64,000 nucleotides of DNA from Catenaria anguillulae PL171 (Eukaryota; Blastocladiomycota; Blastocladiomycetes; Blastocladiales; Catenariaceae). Below are positions 63,517-64,000 of the stretch, piece by piece. Made by a program: the position numbers and the translations under genes. The number at the start of each line of letters is the position of its first letter. The stretch's first letter is position 1. Location: positions 124,001 through 188,000 of the forward strand of contig MCFL01000027.1 of the NCBI GenBank assembly GCA_002102555.1, read 5' to 3'. The notes beneath the pieces are model-generated. The model worked only from the letters and a program-made list of their open reading frames with translations, did not search any database and was not told the DNA's origin.

Positions 63517-64000
63517 CATCTTGTTGGCGTTTTGCAGACTCAAACCATCGACTAATTGTGTCTGTCTCTTGATTGCTGTTGCACTTTGCATTTTATGAAT
63601 TCAATTCATTCGCGTTGACCCGGATCTGTGTGGTAGACGCTGAGAAGGCCCTCATTGGCCCTCACTCAACCCTAACGACTGTGCGAGACGCGATACATAT
63701 GACTGCAGACTCTGCAAAAGTCGTGAGACTCAGTCGGCCCTCCTGAATGCGCAAGCGCCAAGAATCTGTTTTCATGTGCCCAGTCATGCACAGTGACGCC
63801 CAAATGATCCGTCATAGTGGGCGTTGATGATACCCACCCATTCAATCAACCCTTCAAGGTGAGTCGTCCAAAACTGTCCAAGGTGCTGAGCAGCATTCGC
63901 TCTTGCATTACCATCTATCTACCCGAGTCGAGAAGCCGTCGGCCGGGACGTGGAGCGCGAGTGGGTGACTCGGATCTGATCGGGAAGTGTCGATCTGAAA
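63517..64000. other. Intergenic right edge
   Basis: About 480 bases after the DENN stop with no coding signal on either strand. Contains the DENN 3' UTR. Confidence 0.45.

Overview
This window comes from an intron-rich, GC-rich nuclear genome. The best fit is a zoosporic (flagellated) early-diverging fungus, most likely Blastocladiomycota (Allomyces/Catenaria/Blastocladiella type). That is an inference from gene content and style: introns are mostly 60-95 nt with GTRYGY-like donors; a fungal MATA-type HMG-box factor, a Cdc42 and an ARO3/4-type DAHP synthase sit beside genes that only ciliated eukaryotes keep (CFAP161, B9D2). A cyanobacterial-style GAF-GAF-PAS adenylate cyclase, a full-length ABCA transporter and a 'HVxVLxWW' ankyrin-like repeat gene also fit zoosporic fungi. 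I found no rRNA, tRNA, CRISPR, virus-derived or recognisable transposon sequence.

Layout. 1-4712 (-): ABCC/MRP-type transporter, cut by the left edge, first exon(s) unresolved. 5718-10531 (-): seven-exon adenylate cyclase. 11362-13333 (+): translation factor eIF2A, divergent from the cyclase. 14082-14896 (-): Cdc42. 16062-16814 (+): small membrane protein. 17295-20604 (+): DDHD phospholipase. 21118-23457 (-): probable NYN-like/OST-HTH protein. 23771-24792 (-): Ser/Ala-rich protein. 26452-27816 (+): DAHP synthase. 27944-29390 (-): CFAP161. 29560-30667 (-): broken ankyrin-like repeat gene. 30925-31401 (-): CoA-binding protein. 33205-37243 (+): large Q-rich HMG-box factor. 37744-38726 (-): B9D2. 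39916-45895 (+): ABCA transporter. 48649-51256 (+): F-box gene with frame breaks. 51942-56719 (-): C2H2 zinc-finger gene with frame breaks. 57512-58730 (-): NOPCHAP1-like snoRNP assembly factor. 59118-63516 (+): DENN-domain Rab-GEF with an embedded C1-like zinc finger.

There are no operons and the genes act in separate pathways. Common threads are the flagellum (B9D2 at the transition zone, CFAP161 inside doublet microtubules), membrane lipid traffic and polarity (ABCA, ABCC, DDHD, DENN, Cdc42), and cAMP signalling.

Exon models for the cyclase, eIF2A, Cdc42, DDHD, DAHP synthase, CFAP161, CoA-binding, HMG and ABCA genes all sum to whole codon numbers, which supports the splice calls. In contrast the ABCC, ankyrin-like, F-box, zinc-finger, NOPCHAP1 and DENN genes carry frame breaks. 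Nearly all look like one missing base, often in a short homopolymer. Consensus indel error is the simplest explanation, with real gene decay as the alternative for the ankyrin and F-box genes. I did not find a demonstrable new biological system; the most distinctive items are the extended adenylate cyclase, a farnesyl-type CAAX box on Cdc42, the C1-like finger inside the DENN protein, and the NYN/OST-HTH candidate.
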